Positions 63,679 through 64,000 of a DNA stretch of 64,000 nt are shown here, one piece after another. Source of the stretch: Planctomycetota bacterium (GTDB lineage: Bacteria; Planctomycetota; SZUA-567; H5-PLA8); assembly GCA_015075375.1 (NCBI GenBank), contig JABTUM010000001.1:2661201-2725200 (forward strand). Reading direction: 5' to 3'. Position numbers and translations under genes: made by a program. The notes beneath the pieces are model-generated. The model was not told where the DNA came from, did not search any database, and worked only from the letters and a program-made list of their open reading frames with translations. The stretch's first letter is position 1. Every line of letters begins with the position of its first letter.

Positions 63679-64000
63679 GCACGCCCGAGGCACCTGCTTC
63701 CATTGTCGAGATCGTCGATCTCGTCAAGACGTACGGCGCGGATACGCCCAACCCCGTGTATGCGCTGCGGGGGATCGGCTTCAGCGTTCCTAAGAGCGGC
63801 TTCGTCGCCGTGATGGGCCACTCCGGTTCGGGCAAATCCACCCTGCTCAATCTGTTGGGCTGTCTGGACCGCGCCACCAGCGGGACGTACCGGCTCAACG
63901 GGACCGACGTGGCGCGCATGTCGCGCCGCGAATTGGCGCACTTCCGCGCGCGGACGCTGGGCTTCGTTTTCCAGAGCTTCCAACTGCTGCCGCGGCTGAC
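63675..64000 (+). CDS. MacB-type ABC transporter ATPase (3' end outside window)
   Basis: The GTG at 63675 overlaps the adaptor stop by 4 nt, implying coupling. The 108 residues present show IVEIVDLVKTYG, Walker A MGHSGSGKSTLLN, LNLLGCLDRATSGTYRLNG and LGFVFQSFQLLPRLT (Q loop). This is the start of a LolD/MacB-type ATPase. The permease is probably outside the window. Together with the adaptor it forms a MacAB-type exporter. Confidence 0.93.
   Translation, partial: MSTPEAPASIVEIVDLVKTYGADTPNPVYALRGIGFSVPKSGFVAVMGHSGSGKSTLLNLLGCLDRATSGTYRLNGTDVARMSRRELAHFRARTLGFVFQSFQLLPRL

Overview
The window is high-GC bacterial DNA with about 49 credible protein genes and no tRNA, rRNA or CRISPR that I could see. 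The protein families suggest an uncultured member of the Planctomycetota or a close relative in the PVC group. The supporting types are a zinc-ribbon/TM/proline-rich protein with a DUF1570-like end, an H-X9-DG (DUF1559-like) protein, an ECF sigma factor followed by an anti-sigma/YfbK fusion, VIT/VWA proteins, phytanoyl-CoA dioxygenase pairs and many secreted proline-rich proteins. This is inference from family content, not a marker-gene placement.

Layout. 1-6.4 kb: a membrane class III cyclase (cut by the window edge), a secreted protein, a small winged-helix protein, and an IclR regulator divergent from two phytanoyl-CoA dioxygenases. 6.6-10.1 kb: katG and a HEAT-repeat protein. 10.1-12.2 kb: a gene-free stretch with a cluster of DnaA-box-like 9-mers (candidate oriC), then dnaN and a DciA/DUF721-like gene. 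12.4-16.6 kb: Ser/Thr kinase divergent from an ECF sigma factor and an anti-sigma/VWA fusion. 16.8-31.6 kb: secreted and membrane proteins, an enolase-superfamily enzyme, a VIT/VWA protein, a glycoside hydrolase and a cyclic-nucleotide-binding MscS channel. 31.7-38.8 kb: a six-gene minus-strand catabolic operon (GntR regulator, nitrilase/SGNH fusion, SGNH paralogue, esterase, cupin, DUF2848) divergent from an HpaB-type monooxygenase, with a 24-bp perfect palindrome between them. 39.1-46.3 kb: pilT, a gluzincin-like protease, a VWA lipoprotein, a lipoprotein made of 36-residue repeats, and a DMT transporter. 46.3-48.7 kb: repeat-rich non-coding DNA with a 156-bp tandem repeat, then three identical parS palindromes and parB without parA. 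48.9-53.5 kb: small secreted paralogues, an HTH/TM protein and a large PKD-like secreted protein. 53.6-64 kb: hydrolase, aldo/keto reductase, aconitase with a histone-like basic tail, acetyltransferase, methyltransferase, a Tat-like repeat protein next to a radical SAM/SPASM enzyme, and the start of a MacAB-type exporter.

How it fits together. dnaN, the dciA-like gene, the DnaA-box cluster and the parS/parB locus lie within 38 kb, so this is probably origin-proximal chromosome. The leads I find most novel are the Tat-exported repeat protein next to its radical SAM enzyme, the aconitase with a nucleic-acid-binding-like tail, the 36-residue (ten helical turns) repeat lipoprotein, and the regulated catabolic operon with a nitrilase/SGNH fusion.
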